Shown here: in pieces, positions 41,934 through 49,859 of the stretch
How positions within the stretch are numbered: the stretch's first letter is position 1
Layout: each line of letters starts with the position of its first letter
Origin: Chitinophaga pollutisoli
GTDB lineage: Bacteria > Bacteroidota > Bacteroidia > Chitinophagales > Chitinophagaceae
Direction: 5' to 3'
Length of the DNA stretch: 64,000 nucleotides
NCBI RefSeq assembly: GCF_038396755.1
Contig: NZ_CP149822.1
Location: 1,116,001 to 1,180,000, forward strand
The notes under the pieces: model-generated
Seen by the model: the letters and a program-made list of their open reading frames with translations, nothing else
Database searches by the model: none
What the model was told of the DNA's origin: nothing
Made by a program: the position numbers and the translations under genes

Positions 41934-44900
41934 TTAAAAAGTAAGATCCAGACCCAATGTAAGCGTGCGCGCCTTGGGGTAAGCCGACCAGTCGAAGCCC
42001 GGCGTCAGCGCCGAATGGCGGACAGACACCTCGGGATCCAGCCCCGTGTAATTCGTCCAGGTATAGAGGTTCTGCGCTGCCGCATACAACCGTAAGGCCT
42101 TGATATGCGCCCTGCGCAACACGGCCGGCGGAATGGTATACCCCAGCGCCACGGTCTTCAACCGCAGGTACGAACCATCTTCGATCGTGCGCGACGAATA
42201 CACCTGCGGGCCCTGTCCGCCCACGCGGTACAGCTCGTTGGTCTGGTTCTCGGGCGTCCAGCGGTTTTCGAACGACTTGAACATGTTCAGGTAATTCCTC
42301 ACCACGTCTCCACCCTCGAACTCGATGCGGTTGGCGTTGAGGATGTCGTTCCCGTAGCTCCACTGGAAAAATACGTTCAGGTCGAAACCGCCATAGGTGA
42401 AGTTGTTGGAGAAACCGCCGATGTGTTTCGGGTTGGGATTGCCGATGATCGTGAGATCGCTGTTGTCCACCTGTCCGTCACCGTTGATATCCTTGTACTT
42501 GATATGGCCCGGCGTGATATTGGCGCGCGGCATGGTATTGTTCGGCACGTCGTCTCTCAGCACGTAGGAACCATTCGGCAGCTTGTTGAAATCGCTGTAC
42601 TGGTACACGCCATCAAACAGGAACCCGTAAAACAGCGCGATCGGCTTGCCGGGAATGGCGATGTAGGGGAATGCGTTATTGAAATTCCCCCAGGTGATGC
42701 GCGACTGGTAACTGGGTTCGCCTTCGTTGAGCTGTATCACTTTATTGCGGTTGAAGGAGATGTTGAAGTTGGACGTCCAGCTGAATTTTTTGCTTTGGAT
42801 GTTGGTGGTATTGAGGGTGAATTCGAAGCCCTGGTTCGACACTTCCCCTACGTTCCGTATCCCGCTGAGGAACCCGGTGGAACCGGGAAGCGTAGCCTGC
42901 AGCAGCAGGTCGCGGGTGTTTTTCTTGTAATAATCCGCTGTCAGCGCGATGCGGTTATTGAAGAAACCCAGATCCACACCGACGTCCGTTTGCCCGGTGG
43001 TTTCCCATTTCAGGGTTTTATTGCCGATACCGTTGGGAATGATCCCCGCTTCCATGTTATTGCCGTAGGAGTAACCGGAGTAGATGAACATCTGCATTTG
43101 TTGGTAGGACGCGAAATCCCCGACGCGGTTGTTCCCCGTCATACCATAGCCCAGCCGCACCTTGGCGTCGGAAATCCAGTTGATGTCTTTCATGAAAGGC
43201 TCGTCGCTGATCCTCCAGGCGAAGGCGCCGGAGGGGAAGCTCGCCCATTTGTTGCCCACCGCGAATTTAGAAGATCCATCCTCCCTGAACGAAACGGTAA
43301 ACAGGTACCGCGAGTTGTAGGTATAGTTCACACGCCCGAGGAAGGAAGCCAGCGCGCTGCTGGTCTTCTCGTTGGGGGCGGTGGACACGATGCCTTCGTC
43401 GAGCCCGCTCATGCCCAGCGCTTCGTTGGGCACCTGGGTGGAAACGAAACCGTGGCGGTAAGAGCGGATCTTCTGCACGGTGGCGCCAACCACCACGTTC
43501 AGGCTGTGCTTCTTGTTGAAGGTGCGCACATAGCTGAGGGTGTTTTCGTTGAGCAGGTTGGTGATCTCGGTATTGTCGAGAGAACCGTTGACGCCCTGGG
43601 CGCTGCTTTTGGGATTGCCGAGGCGGGTTTGCGAATTGTTGAAGATCTCGCGGCGGATATTGATTTTGGTCATACCGCCGGTGAGCCGCAGCGTGAAATA
43701 CTTCAGTGGCTTGATTTCCACATAGGCGTTCGAAATAAACGTATTGTTGAAAGCGGGATTGTATTCGTTGCGGGTGGAGATGATAGGATTGATGCGCCAT
43801 TCACTTAGCGGGTCCACATCGGGATCGAAGGGTTCTTCGAGCAGTGAGCCGTCGCTTTCGGAGTCGCCGGTCACCGGCCGGAAGCCCCACACGCTGTACA
43901 TCAGGCTCGCCGTAGGACCGGAAGCCGGGCCGCTCACCGTGCTGTTGGCGAAAACGCCGAAAGTTTTGGTGCCGGTATAGTTCAGGTTGATGCCGGCTTT
44001 CACTTTATCGGAGATGGTCTGGTCGATGACAGCGCGGCCCTGGTAGCGGCGGAAACCGCTGTTAATGATGATCCCGTCCTGCGAGAAAACATTTCCGGAT
44101 ATGGAATACCTCGTTTTGTCGGTTCCGCCGCGCAGGGAGATGTTATGATTCTGCCCCAACGCGTCGCGGAACACCTGGTCTTGCCAGTTGATGCCTTTTA
44201 CGTTGCGGTAATCTTCCAGTGTTTTGCCATCTTTCAGGTAGATGGGGGTGTAGAGCGTGGGGTTCATTTCCAGCTGATATTTGACGAACTCGTAGGGGTC
44301 CATCATTTTCTGCTGGCGGATATTTTGCATCATGCCCACCCAGGTTTGGTAATTCACGACAGGCGCGCCGATCTTCCCCTTTTTGGTGGTGATCATGATC
44401 ACGCCATTGGCGCCCCTGGCGCCGTAGATCGCCGTGGCTGATGCATCTTTCAACACTTCGATCGATTCGATTTCGGCGGGGTTGATAACGTTGTTATCGG
44501 GGCTTTCAATGGGGAAACCATCGATCACGTAGAGCGGCGAGTTATCCTGCGTCACGGAGTTGTTGCCGCGGATAACGATCTGCATGCCCTGGCCGGGCTG
44601 CCCGTCGGCCGCGGAAACCTGTACCCCCGCTACCCTGCCGGCCAGCGCCTGCTCGAAGCTGGCGACCGGTGCTTTTTGCAGGTCCTCTATTTTCACTTCG
44701 CCCACGGATCCCGTAAGGTCTTTACGTTTCACCGTGCCGTAGCCGATCACCACCACATCGTTCAATCCTTTTACGGATGGTTCGAGTTTGGTGTTGTAAA
44801 CCGTGGCCGTGGGCGCGAGCCGCGCTTCTTTAGTGTGGTAACCGATGAAGGAAAACACCAGCACCGCTTCGGCAGATGATGCGATGCGGATGGAATACAC

Positions 44901-45095
44901 GCCTTCGTCGTTCGTCATGGCATTTGTTGTGCCGCCTTTGAGGACAATCGTCACCCCGGGGAGCGGCTCCCCTTCCATGTCTGTGATCTTCCCGGTGATG
45001 GTGCGCGTTTGGCCCTGGGAAGGCTGCGTTTGTGCATAGGTAGTCCGGATAAGCACCATACACATCAACAGCATTAAAAAGATCTTTGCATTCAT
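41934..45095 (-). CDS. SusC-type TonB-dependent receptor of the LacI-controlled locus
   Basis: A 1053-residue outer-membrane importer. Signal peptide to about TTYAQ, then a carboxypeptidase-D-like domain (TRTITGKITDMEGEPLPGVT), the plug with VVVIGYGTVKRKDLTGSV, PLYVIDGFPIESP and VLKDASATAIYGARGANGVI, and a barrel ending LTLGLDLTF. There is no STN domain, in keeping with regulation by a cytoplasmic LacI protein instead of sigma/FecR. It is the first gene of a minus-strand run reaching 25180. ATG 45095 was chosen over 45104 as it starts the signal peptide. Confidence 0.94.
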   Translation of the reverse strand: MNAKIFLMLLMCMVLIRTTYAQTQPSQGQTRTITGKITDMEGEPLPGVTIVLKGGTTNAMTNDEGVYSIRIASSAEAVLVFSFIGYHTKEARLAPTATVYNTKLEPSVKGLNDVVVIGYGTVKRKDLTGSVGEVKIEDLQKAPVASFEQALAGRVAGVQVSAADGQPGQGMQIVIRGNNSVTQDNSPLYVIDGFPIESPDNNVINPAEIESIEVLKDASATAIYGARGANGVIMITTKKGKIGAPVVNYQTWVGMMQNIRQQKMMDPYEFVKYQLEMNPTLYTPIYLKDGKTLEDYRNVKGINWQDQVFRDALGQNHNISLRGGTDKTRYSISGNVFSQDGIIINSGFRRYQGRAVIDQTISDKVKAGINLNYTGTKTFGVFANSTVSGPASGPTASLMYSVWGFRPVTGDSESDGSLLEEPFDPDVDPLSEWRINPIISTRNEYNPAFNNTFISNAYVEIKPLKYFTLRLTGGMTKINIRREIFNNSQTRLGNPKSSAQGVNGSLDNTEITNLLNENTLSYVRTFNKKHSLNVVVGATVQKIRSYRHGFVSTQVPNEALGMSGLDEGIVSTAPNEKTSSALASFLGRVNYTYNSRYLFTVSFREDGSSKFAVGNKWASFPSGAFAWRISDEPFMKDINWISDAKVRLGYGMTGNNRVGDFASYQQMQMFIYSGYSYGNNMEAGIIPNGIGNKTLKWETTGQTDVGVDLGFFNNRIALTADYYKKNTRDLLLQATLPGSTGFLSGIRNVGEVSNQGFEFTLNTTNIQSKKFSWTSNFNISFNRNKVIQLNEGEPSYQSRITWGNFNNAFPYIAIPGKPIALFYGFLFDGVYQYSDFNKLPNGSYVLRDDVPNNTMPRANITPGHIKYKDINGDGQVDNSDLTIIGNPNPKHIGGFSNNFTYGGFDLNVFFQWSYGNDILNANRIEFEGGDVVRNYLNMFKSFENRWTPENQTNELYRVGGQGPQVYSSRTIEDGSYLRLKTVALGYTIPPAVLRRAHIKALRLYAAAQNLYTWTNYTGLDPEVSVRHSALTPGFDWSAYPKARTLTLGLDLTF

Positions 45096-45232
45096 AAAAA
45101 CCAACGTGTTTTAGTGTGAACTATGCGTACTGTGCGGTAAAAACGGAACATTCAGTAAACGTGGCATAAGCCGGCGCCGGAAAGCCGACGGTAAGCAACC
45201 CCTTTTTCATACGTGTGAATTTAGTTGAACAC

Positions 45233-45267
45233 CAAAGATTACAACTAACAACTATTCCGCGAACAAA
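45233..45267 (-). promoter_or_regulatory. weak candidate promoter for the SusC-led operon
   Basis: Minus strand: TTTG (45267-45264) and TAATCTTTG (45241-45233), the latter one base longer than TAnnTTTG and with 22 bases between. The operator pair lies immediately upstream of it. Confidence 0.3.
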
Positions 45268-45286
45268 AAAATGACTTTTCCAAATT

Positions 45287-45317
45287 GGGAACATTCCCAA
45301 TTTGCGGGAATGTTCCC
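45287..45317. promoter_or_regulatory. paired operator, copy 1, in the divergent lacI/susC promoter
   Basis: GGGAACATTCCC (45287-45298) and GGGAATGTTCCC (45306-45317), each an inverted repeat GGGAA-N2-TTCCC, separated by AATTTGC. The array lies between divergent susC and lacI and ends 30 bases before the lacI ATG, a natural place for autoregulation and for control of the operon. The same array recurs at 30361-30391. Confidence 0.75.
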
Positions 45318-45347
45318 ACGAATGGAAATAATTTGTTTCTTAGCAGC

Positions 45348-46361
45348 ATGAAAAGGCACCAGGTAACCATTATCGACATCGCGAAGGAGCTCAACCTGTC
45401 CAAATCCACTGTTTCCAGGGCATTGACGGGCCATAAGAGCGTGAAACCGGAAACACGGCAGGCCGTGCTGGAACTGGCCGAAAAACTCGACTACCAGCGG
45501 AATATGCTCGCCATCAGCCTTATTACCAAAAAAACAAATACGATCGGGATTATCGTCCCCGAGTTCAAAAGCTCCTACTTTCCCACGGCGATCATCGGCG
45601 CGCAGGAAGTGGCCAGCAAAGCCGGTTACACAACGGTCATCTGCCAGTCCGACGAGCGCTACGAAACCGAAGTCGCCAACACGCGCGTAATGCTGGCCAA
45701 CCAGGTCGACGGCGTGCTGGTGTCTATCACCAAAGAAACGCTGAACTACGATCATCTGAAGATCTTCCAGCGCAAGGGGATCCCCATCGTCTTCTTCAAC
45801 CGCGTGTGCGACGAAATGGAAGTGCCCAAAGTGATCGTGGACGATTACGACGGCGCCTACCGGGCCGTTAATTACCTGATTGAATCGGGCCGAAAGCGCA
45901 TCGCCCACCTGGCCGGACCGTTTTCCCTCAAGATCAGCGAAAAACGCATCAACGGCTACAAAGCCGCGTTGCGCAAGCATAACGTGCCCTACGACGAAGA
46001 GCTGCTCATCTCCTACGACCTCAACATCGAAAAGGTAAAGATCTACGTCACCCACCTGCTCAACCTCGATAATCCTCCCGACGCCATCTTCGCCGTCAAC
46101 GACCCCACGGCCATCGAAGCCATCCAGGTTATCCGCAAACGCGGGCTGCGCGTGCCGGAAGACATTGCCGTTGTCGGGTTCAGCAACGATTTCGTCTCGG
46201 GCCTCATCGATCCGCCGCTCACCACGGTTTCCCAACCTGTCCGCGAAATCGGCAGAACCGCCGCCCAGCTGCTGATCGACCAGATCAACCGCGAAGTGGC
46301 CGACTGGAAAACGATCATTAAAGTGCTGAAAACGGAGCTGGTGATCCGTAAATCGTCCTGA
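45348..46361 (+). CDS. LacI family transcriptional regulator
   Basis: A 337-residue repressor-type regulator. The N-terminal helix-turn-helix is VTIIDIAKELNLSKSTVSRA, followed by the hinge region (LDYQRNMLAISLITKKTNT) and a periplasmic-binding-protein-like effector domain (IGIIVPEFKSSYFPTAIIG, HLAGPFSLKISEKRINGYK, PDAIFAVNDPTAIEAIQVI, AVVGFSNDFVSGLIDPPLTT). It is divergent from the SusC-led locus, and twin palindromes lie between. Its effector is probably a sugar freed by that locus. ATG 45348 (MKRHQV) is the standard start. A -7-like ATAATTTG at 45328-45335 overlaps the region just after the second operator. Confidence 0.93.
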   Translation: MKRHQVTIIDIAKELNLSKSTVSRALTGHKSVKPETRQAVLELAEKLDYQRNMLAISLITKKTNTIGIIVPEFKSSYFPTAIIGAQEVASKAGYTTVICQSDERYETEVANTRVMLANQVDGVLVSITKETLNYDHLKIFQRKGIPIVFFNRVCDEMEVPKVIVDDYDGAYRAVNYLIESGRKRIAHLAGPFSLKISEKRINGYKAALRKHNVPYDEELLISYDLNIEKVKIYVTHLLNLDNPPDAIFAVNDPTAIEAIQVIRKRGLRVPEDIAVVGFSNDFVSGLIDPPLTTVSQPVREIGRTAAQLLIDQINREVADWKTIIKVLKTELVIRKSS

Positions 46362-46489
46362 CCGGCGCGGCAAACCGCTTGCATGGGAAAGACAAAACCA
46401 ATACATTTAACACGAAAGAAACATCCCTCCGGGGGATATTCCCGGAAAATCGCCGCATCTTGCCGGCACTAAACTATCCGCGCAATACC

Positions 46490-47347
46490 ATGAAACGCAT
46501 GCTCGCCGCCTTATTCCTCGTCTTTTCCATCCCGGCCGCCAACGCACAAAGCTCCCGGGCCGACAGTCTCCTGAACGATCTCCGCCACCATCCCGAATAC
46601 GTGCTCGTGGCCGCCCACCGCGCCGCGCACGCCGATTACCCGGAAAACTCGGTGGCCGCCATCCGGGAAGCCATCCGCCTCGGGGCCGATATCGCGGAGC
46701 TGGATGTGCAACGCACGAAAGACGGCGTTTTCGTGCTGATGCACGACCGTACCATCACCCGCACCACCGGCCAGCCGGGCTCCGTGGCGGATTATACGCT
46801 CGAACAACTGCAGCAATTTCCGCTCCTTCATAACGGCCAGCCCACTCAGCACCGCATCCCCACGTTCAGGGACGCGCTGCTCGCAGCGAAAGGGGAAATA
46901 CTCGTGGATGTGGATTTCAAGGTAGACGGTCTCGACGCGGCCAAAGAAGCATATCCTGTCATCCATCAGGCCGGCATGGCCCCATACGTGCTGTTTTTCC
47001 TCTACGACCACCCGGATGCAAAGGTGCTCCTTGCTCACGACGCGCGCATTCCCATCCTGCCCCGCGTGCGCGATGCCGCGGCCACCAGGGAAACGCTGGG
47101 TTTCGGCAAATTCCCCGCGTTGCATCTCGATGAAACCTTTTACAGCAAAGCAATTGCGGAGGATGTACGCGCTCAGGGCGCGCGCGTGTGGATGAATGCG
47201 CTCGGATCATTCGACAAAGAAGAGAAAGTGAAGCCCGGCGCAGGGTTCGACCGCTTCTTCAGCAGCTTCCCGCTTACCGGCATCGTGCAAACGGACCTCC
47301 CGGGCGAGCTGGTCGTTTATCTGCGGAAGAAAGGCAAACACCGCTGA
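46490..47347 (+). CDS. glycerophosphodiester phosphodiesterase family protein, secreted
   Basis: A 285-residue protein with a signal peptide (IPAANAQ, ~residue 19) and the GDPD TIM-barrel pattern: AAHRAAHADYPENSVAAI, ADIAELDVQRTKDGVFVLMHD, IPTFRDALLAAKGEILVDVD and a C-terminal GFDRFFSSFPLTGIVQTDLP. The first motif is normally HRG; here it is HRA, while the Glu, Asp and second His of the metal/catalytic site are present. The family hydrolyses glycerophosphodiesters from lipids to glycerol-3-phosphate and an alcohol. It follows lacI by 128 bases and may be a separate unit. ATG 46490 precedes the signal peptide. Confidence 0.85.
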   Translation: MKRMLAALFLVFSIPAANAQSSRADSLLNDLRHHPEYVLVAAHRAAHADYPENSVAAIREAIRLGADIAELDVQRTKDGVFVLMHDRTITRTTGQPGSVADYTLEQLQQFPLLHNGQPTQHRIPTFRDALLAAKGEILVDVDFKVDGLDAAKEAYPVIHQAGMAPYVLFFLYDHPDAKVLLAHDARIPILPRVRDAAATRETLGFGKFPALHLDETFYSKAIAEDVRAQGARVWMNALGSFDKEEKVKPGAGFDRFFSSFPLTGIVQTDLPGELVVYLRKKGKHR

Positions 47348-47420
47348 CCGGTCCCGGGAATTGCGGTAAAAATTAGTTAATTTGGTCATGATATAGGCAG
47401 CCCCCTGTCCCTGACATACC

Positions 47421-47783
47421 ATGACTTACGTTAACAAACTGATTCTCGCTTCCATCGGGTTCATCCTCTGTTTTTTATCCGCCCGCGCGGATACTTTTAC
47501 CGTTACCTCAAATGCCGAGAGCCGCCCGGGTTCCCTGCGCGCGTGCCTCACGCAAACTGCGGCCAACGGTATCGCCATAAAAGACTACATCTATTTCAAT
47601 ATTCCCGGCGCCACCTGGGCCGACAGGACCATCATCCTGCAATCCGAGCTTCCGGCGGTTTAGGGCAACCTGGTGATCGACGGATCAACCCAGCCAACGG
47701 CAAACGCCTATAAATTTCCCCTTGTCATTAATTTTCGTAAATTTTGCCCGGAAACAGGTCAGACCAAAATCAAAAAGGATTAA
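47421..47783 (+). pseudogene. decayed N-terminal fragment of a secreted repeat/beta-helix-type protein
   Basis: An 80-codon ORF begins with a good signal peptide (LILASIGFILCFLSARA) and FTVTSNAESRPGSLRACL, the opening typical of long secreted adhesin-like proteins (FTVTSNADSGPGSLR). It stops at TAG 47661, but the same frame carries on with NLVIDGSTQPTANAY, also typical of that family, for 39 more codons to TAA 47781, after which the similarity ends. So the gene carries a nonsense codon and has lost its long remainder. A functional small secreted peptide is less likely. Confidence 0.65.
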
Positions 47784-47924
47784 CTTATCGTTAATTCCGG
47801 CACTATCAGTCCGGGGGTTTTTCCACGTTAATTGCAAGCCACCGGCCGTTTTGAGCGGTTTCCGGACCGGGGGCGCGACATGAGACCGCGTAATGGACGG
47901 CTGTCAGTTTCCAGCCGGCGAAAT

Positions 47925-47932
47925 TATATTTG
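47925..47932 (+). promoter_or_regulatory. candidate -7 element for the sigma/FecR/SusCD operon
   Basis: TATATTTG fits TAnnTTTG and ends 17 bases before ATG 47950. No convincing -33 TTG at standard spacing. Confidence 0.45.
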
Positions 47933-47949
47933 CAAACTAAATTCATTGG

Positions 47950-48549
47950 ATGTCTGAGCGGAAAGAAGATATCGGGCGGGGCTTGTTGCAAGCAGTTGCG
48001 GAAGGCGATGAAAGGGCTTTCAGCGAAGTGTTTCACCATTTCCGGAATAAAGTGTACGCGATCGCCTACAAGGTGACCGATTCGGAAGCGCTCGCCGAAG
48101 AAGTGCTGCTGGACGTATTTCTGAAAGTCTGGCTGAAGCGCGAGCAGTTGCCGCAAATCGAGCATTTCACGGCCTGGCTCTTCACCATCACCCGCAACCA
48201 TCTCTTTAATCTTCTCAAACAAACCGCCATGCGGATGCAGGCCGCGCCGTTGACCGGCCAGGAAGACTATTCCTTCCCCTGTTCCGACAATCCCGCCGCC
48301 ATCCTGCAGGAAAAAGAATACCGTAAAGTACTCCGGCAAGCCGTGGACCGGCTTCCACCTCAACAGAAGAAAGTTTACCGGCTCATCAAAGAACATGGCC
48401 TCAAGCGCGAAGAAGCCGCCATGGAACTGAACCTCTCCCCCGAAACCGTAAAACGCCATTTGTCGGACGCCATGCAGTTTATCCGCGTGTACTGCGTTTC
48501 GCACCTCGGCGCCTGGGCGGCCCTGACGATTGTTAAGGGAATATTATGA
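47950..48549 (+). CDS. ECF RNA polymerase sigma factor (FecI-like)
   Basis: A 199-residue ECF sigma factor. Region 2: GDERAFSEVFHHFRNKVYAI and LAEEVLLDVFLKVWLKREQL with FTAWLFTITRNHLFN; region 4: LPPQQKKVYRLIKEHGLKRE, AAMELNLSPETVKRHLSDAM. It starts a plus-strand cassette of sigma, FecR, STN-type SusC and SusD, and should be released by its FecR when the receptor binds its ligand. The hydrophobic C-terminal tail (LGAWAALTIVKGIL) is like that of the sigma at 19723. Confidence 0.92.
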   Translation: MSERKEDIGRGLLQAVAEGDERAFSEVFHHFRNKVYAIAYKVTDSEALAEEVLLDVFLKVWLKREQLPQIEHFTAWLFTITRNHLFNLLKQTAMRMQAAPLTGQEDYSFPCSDNPAAILQEKEYRKVLRQAVDRLPPQQKKVYRLIKEHGLKREEAAMELNLSPETVKRHLSDAMQFIRVYCVSHLGAWAALTIVKGIL

Positions 48550-48629
48550 ATGAAAAATATTTTCCCGCCGGCTGACCCGCTCCCGATTTTATACTGTCTC
48601 CTTTATTAGAACGCACAATCAAGCACCGA

Positions 48630-49769
48630 ATGTCCAGACTAGACGAGTTGTTCCATAAGCTGCTGTCGGGCTCCTGCACGCAACAGGAAAAACAGGAGCT
48701 GTACGCCCTCCTGGCCACACCGGACCACGACGCCGACCTGCAACGACTGCTGGACGAAGCCATGGTTTCGGACACCAGTGGCAAAGCAGTTGAAGACGGG
48801 CGGGCCCAAGAGATCCTGTCCATCATCCTGCAGGCACAGGCGCGGCCAGCCCGGCGCAGATCACTGTACCGCACCCTCCGCATTCCCGCGGCGGCAGCGG
48901 CAGTGCTGGCGCTTGCCTACTTCGGCATCAGGGAGCTGCGGCAGCCGTCGGCCGTCGACACCCTTGCGGCAGCGAAAACGGCCGAACAGGAAATCCTCCC
49001 TGCCGCGGAAGGCGCCATCCTCACTTTGGGCGACGGCCATTCCATATCGCTCGACAGCCAGTCGCAGGGCGTGATCGCCCGGCAGGGCGGCGCTACTGTT
49101 AAACTTTCCGGCGGCGCGCTGGCATACGACAATGTGCAAACCGGCGAGGCCACTTTCAATACCCTCACCACGCCCCGCGGCCGCGTGTTCCGCGTAACGC
49201 TTCCGGACGGATCGGGCGTGTGGCTGAATGCGGCCAGCCGACTGCGGTACCCGACGCGTTTCGACAAATCCGACAGAACGGTGGAGCTGGACGGGGAAGC
49301 CTATTTCGAGATCACGCCCATGGCCAACAAGCCTTTCCGCGTGAAGGCCGGCGGGAAAACGGAAGTGCTGGTGCTGGGCACGCGCTTCAATGTTTCCGCT
49401 TACGGCAACGACGCGCAGATCGCCGCCACGCTGCTCCAGGGCAAGGTGTCAGTGAACCAGCGGGTACTGCAACCCGGCGAACAGGCGAGGATCGAAGGAA
49501 CGGCGCTCCGGGTCCTGAAAGCGGATACACTGCAGGTTACAGCCTGGCGGAACGGGATGTTCAACTTTGAAAATGCCGACATCCGCGAAGTCATGAACCA
49601 GCTCGAACGTTGGTACGATATAGATGTAGTATTTGAAAACGGCGTACCGCCGCTGCGATTTGGCGGCAAAATGGAACGCGGCCTCACCCTCCAGCAGATC
49701 ACCCGGATACTGGCCATATCCGACGTGCATTGCAGGCTCGAAGGCAGAAAACTGATCATCACACCATAA
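48630..49769 (+). CDS. FecR family anti-sigma factor
   Basis: A 379-residue single-pass membrane anti-sigma factor. Cytoplasmic residues 1-~83, a membrane segment (IPAAAAAVLALAYFGI), then the periplasmic FecR domain (RVFRVTLPDGSGVWLNAAS, VELDGEAYFEITPMANKPF, VLVLGTRFNVSAYGNDAQI) and C-terminal DUF4974 region (VMNQLERWYDIDVVFENG). Paired with the sigma factor 80 bases upstream and the STN-carrying receptor downstream, forming a complete cell-surface signalling chain. Confidence 0.94.
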   Translation: MSRLDELFHKLLSGSCTQQEKQELYALLATPDHDADLQRLLDEAMVSDTSGKAVEDGRAQEILSIILQAQARPARRRSLYRTLRIPAAAAAVLALAYFGIRELRQPSAVDTLAAAKTAEQEILPAAEGAILTLGDGHSISLDSQSQGVIARQGGATVKLSGGALAYDNVQTGEATFNTLTTPRGRVFRVTLPDGSGVWLNAASRLRYPTRFDKSDRTVELDGEAYFEITPMANKPFRVKAGGKTEVLVLGTRFNVSAYGNDAQIAATLLQGKVSVNQRVLQPGEQARIEGTALRVLKADTLQVTAWRNGMFNFENADIREVMNQLERWYDIDVVFENGVPPLRFGGKMERGLTLQQITRILAISDVHCRLEGRKLIITP

Positions 49770-49859
49770 AAATTTCCAAACCGGCAATTCCACGCCCGTT
49801 CGCCGAAACCATTGGTTGAGGCCGGGCATCCCATGCCTCTTAAATCCTGACAACGGATC

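Noticed and set aside
40342..42363. A 673-residue SusD starting at 42363
   Set aside because: The extra 150 residues overlap the end of SusC in another frame and come before a perfect lipoprotein signal at 41913.
42105..43808. A 567-codon plus-strand open frame inside the SusC gene
   Set aside because: Antisense to conserved SusC barrel sequence; no domain, signal or start context. Similar long antisense frames at 50565-51899 and 53270-54871 were rejected for the same reason.
46432..46443. GGGGATATTCCC just upstream of the glycerophosphodiesterase gene as a third LacI-type site
   Set aside because: One arm does not match GGGAA, and there is no second site at the 19-base spacing seen in the two convincing arrays.
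47661..47663. TAG as a recoded codon (pyrrolysine or readthrough) in the short secreted ORF
   Set aside because: The frame ends again after 39 codons and no recoding element is visible; gene decay is simpler.
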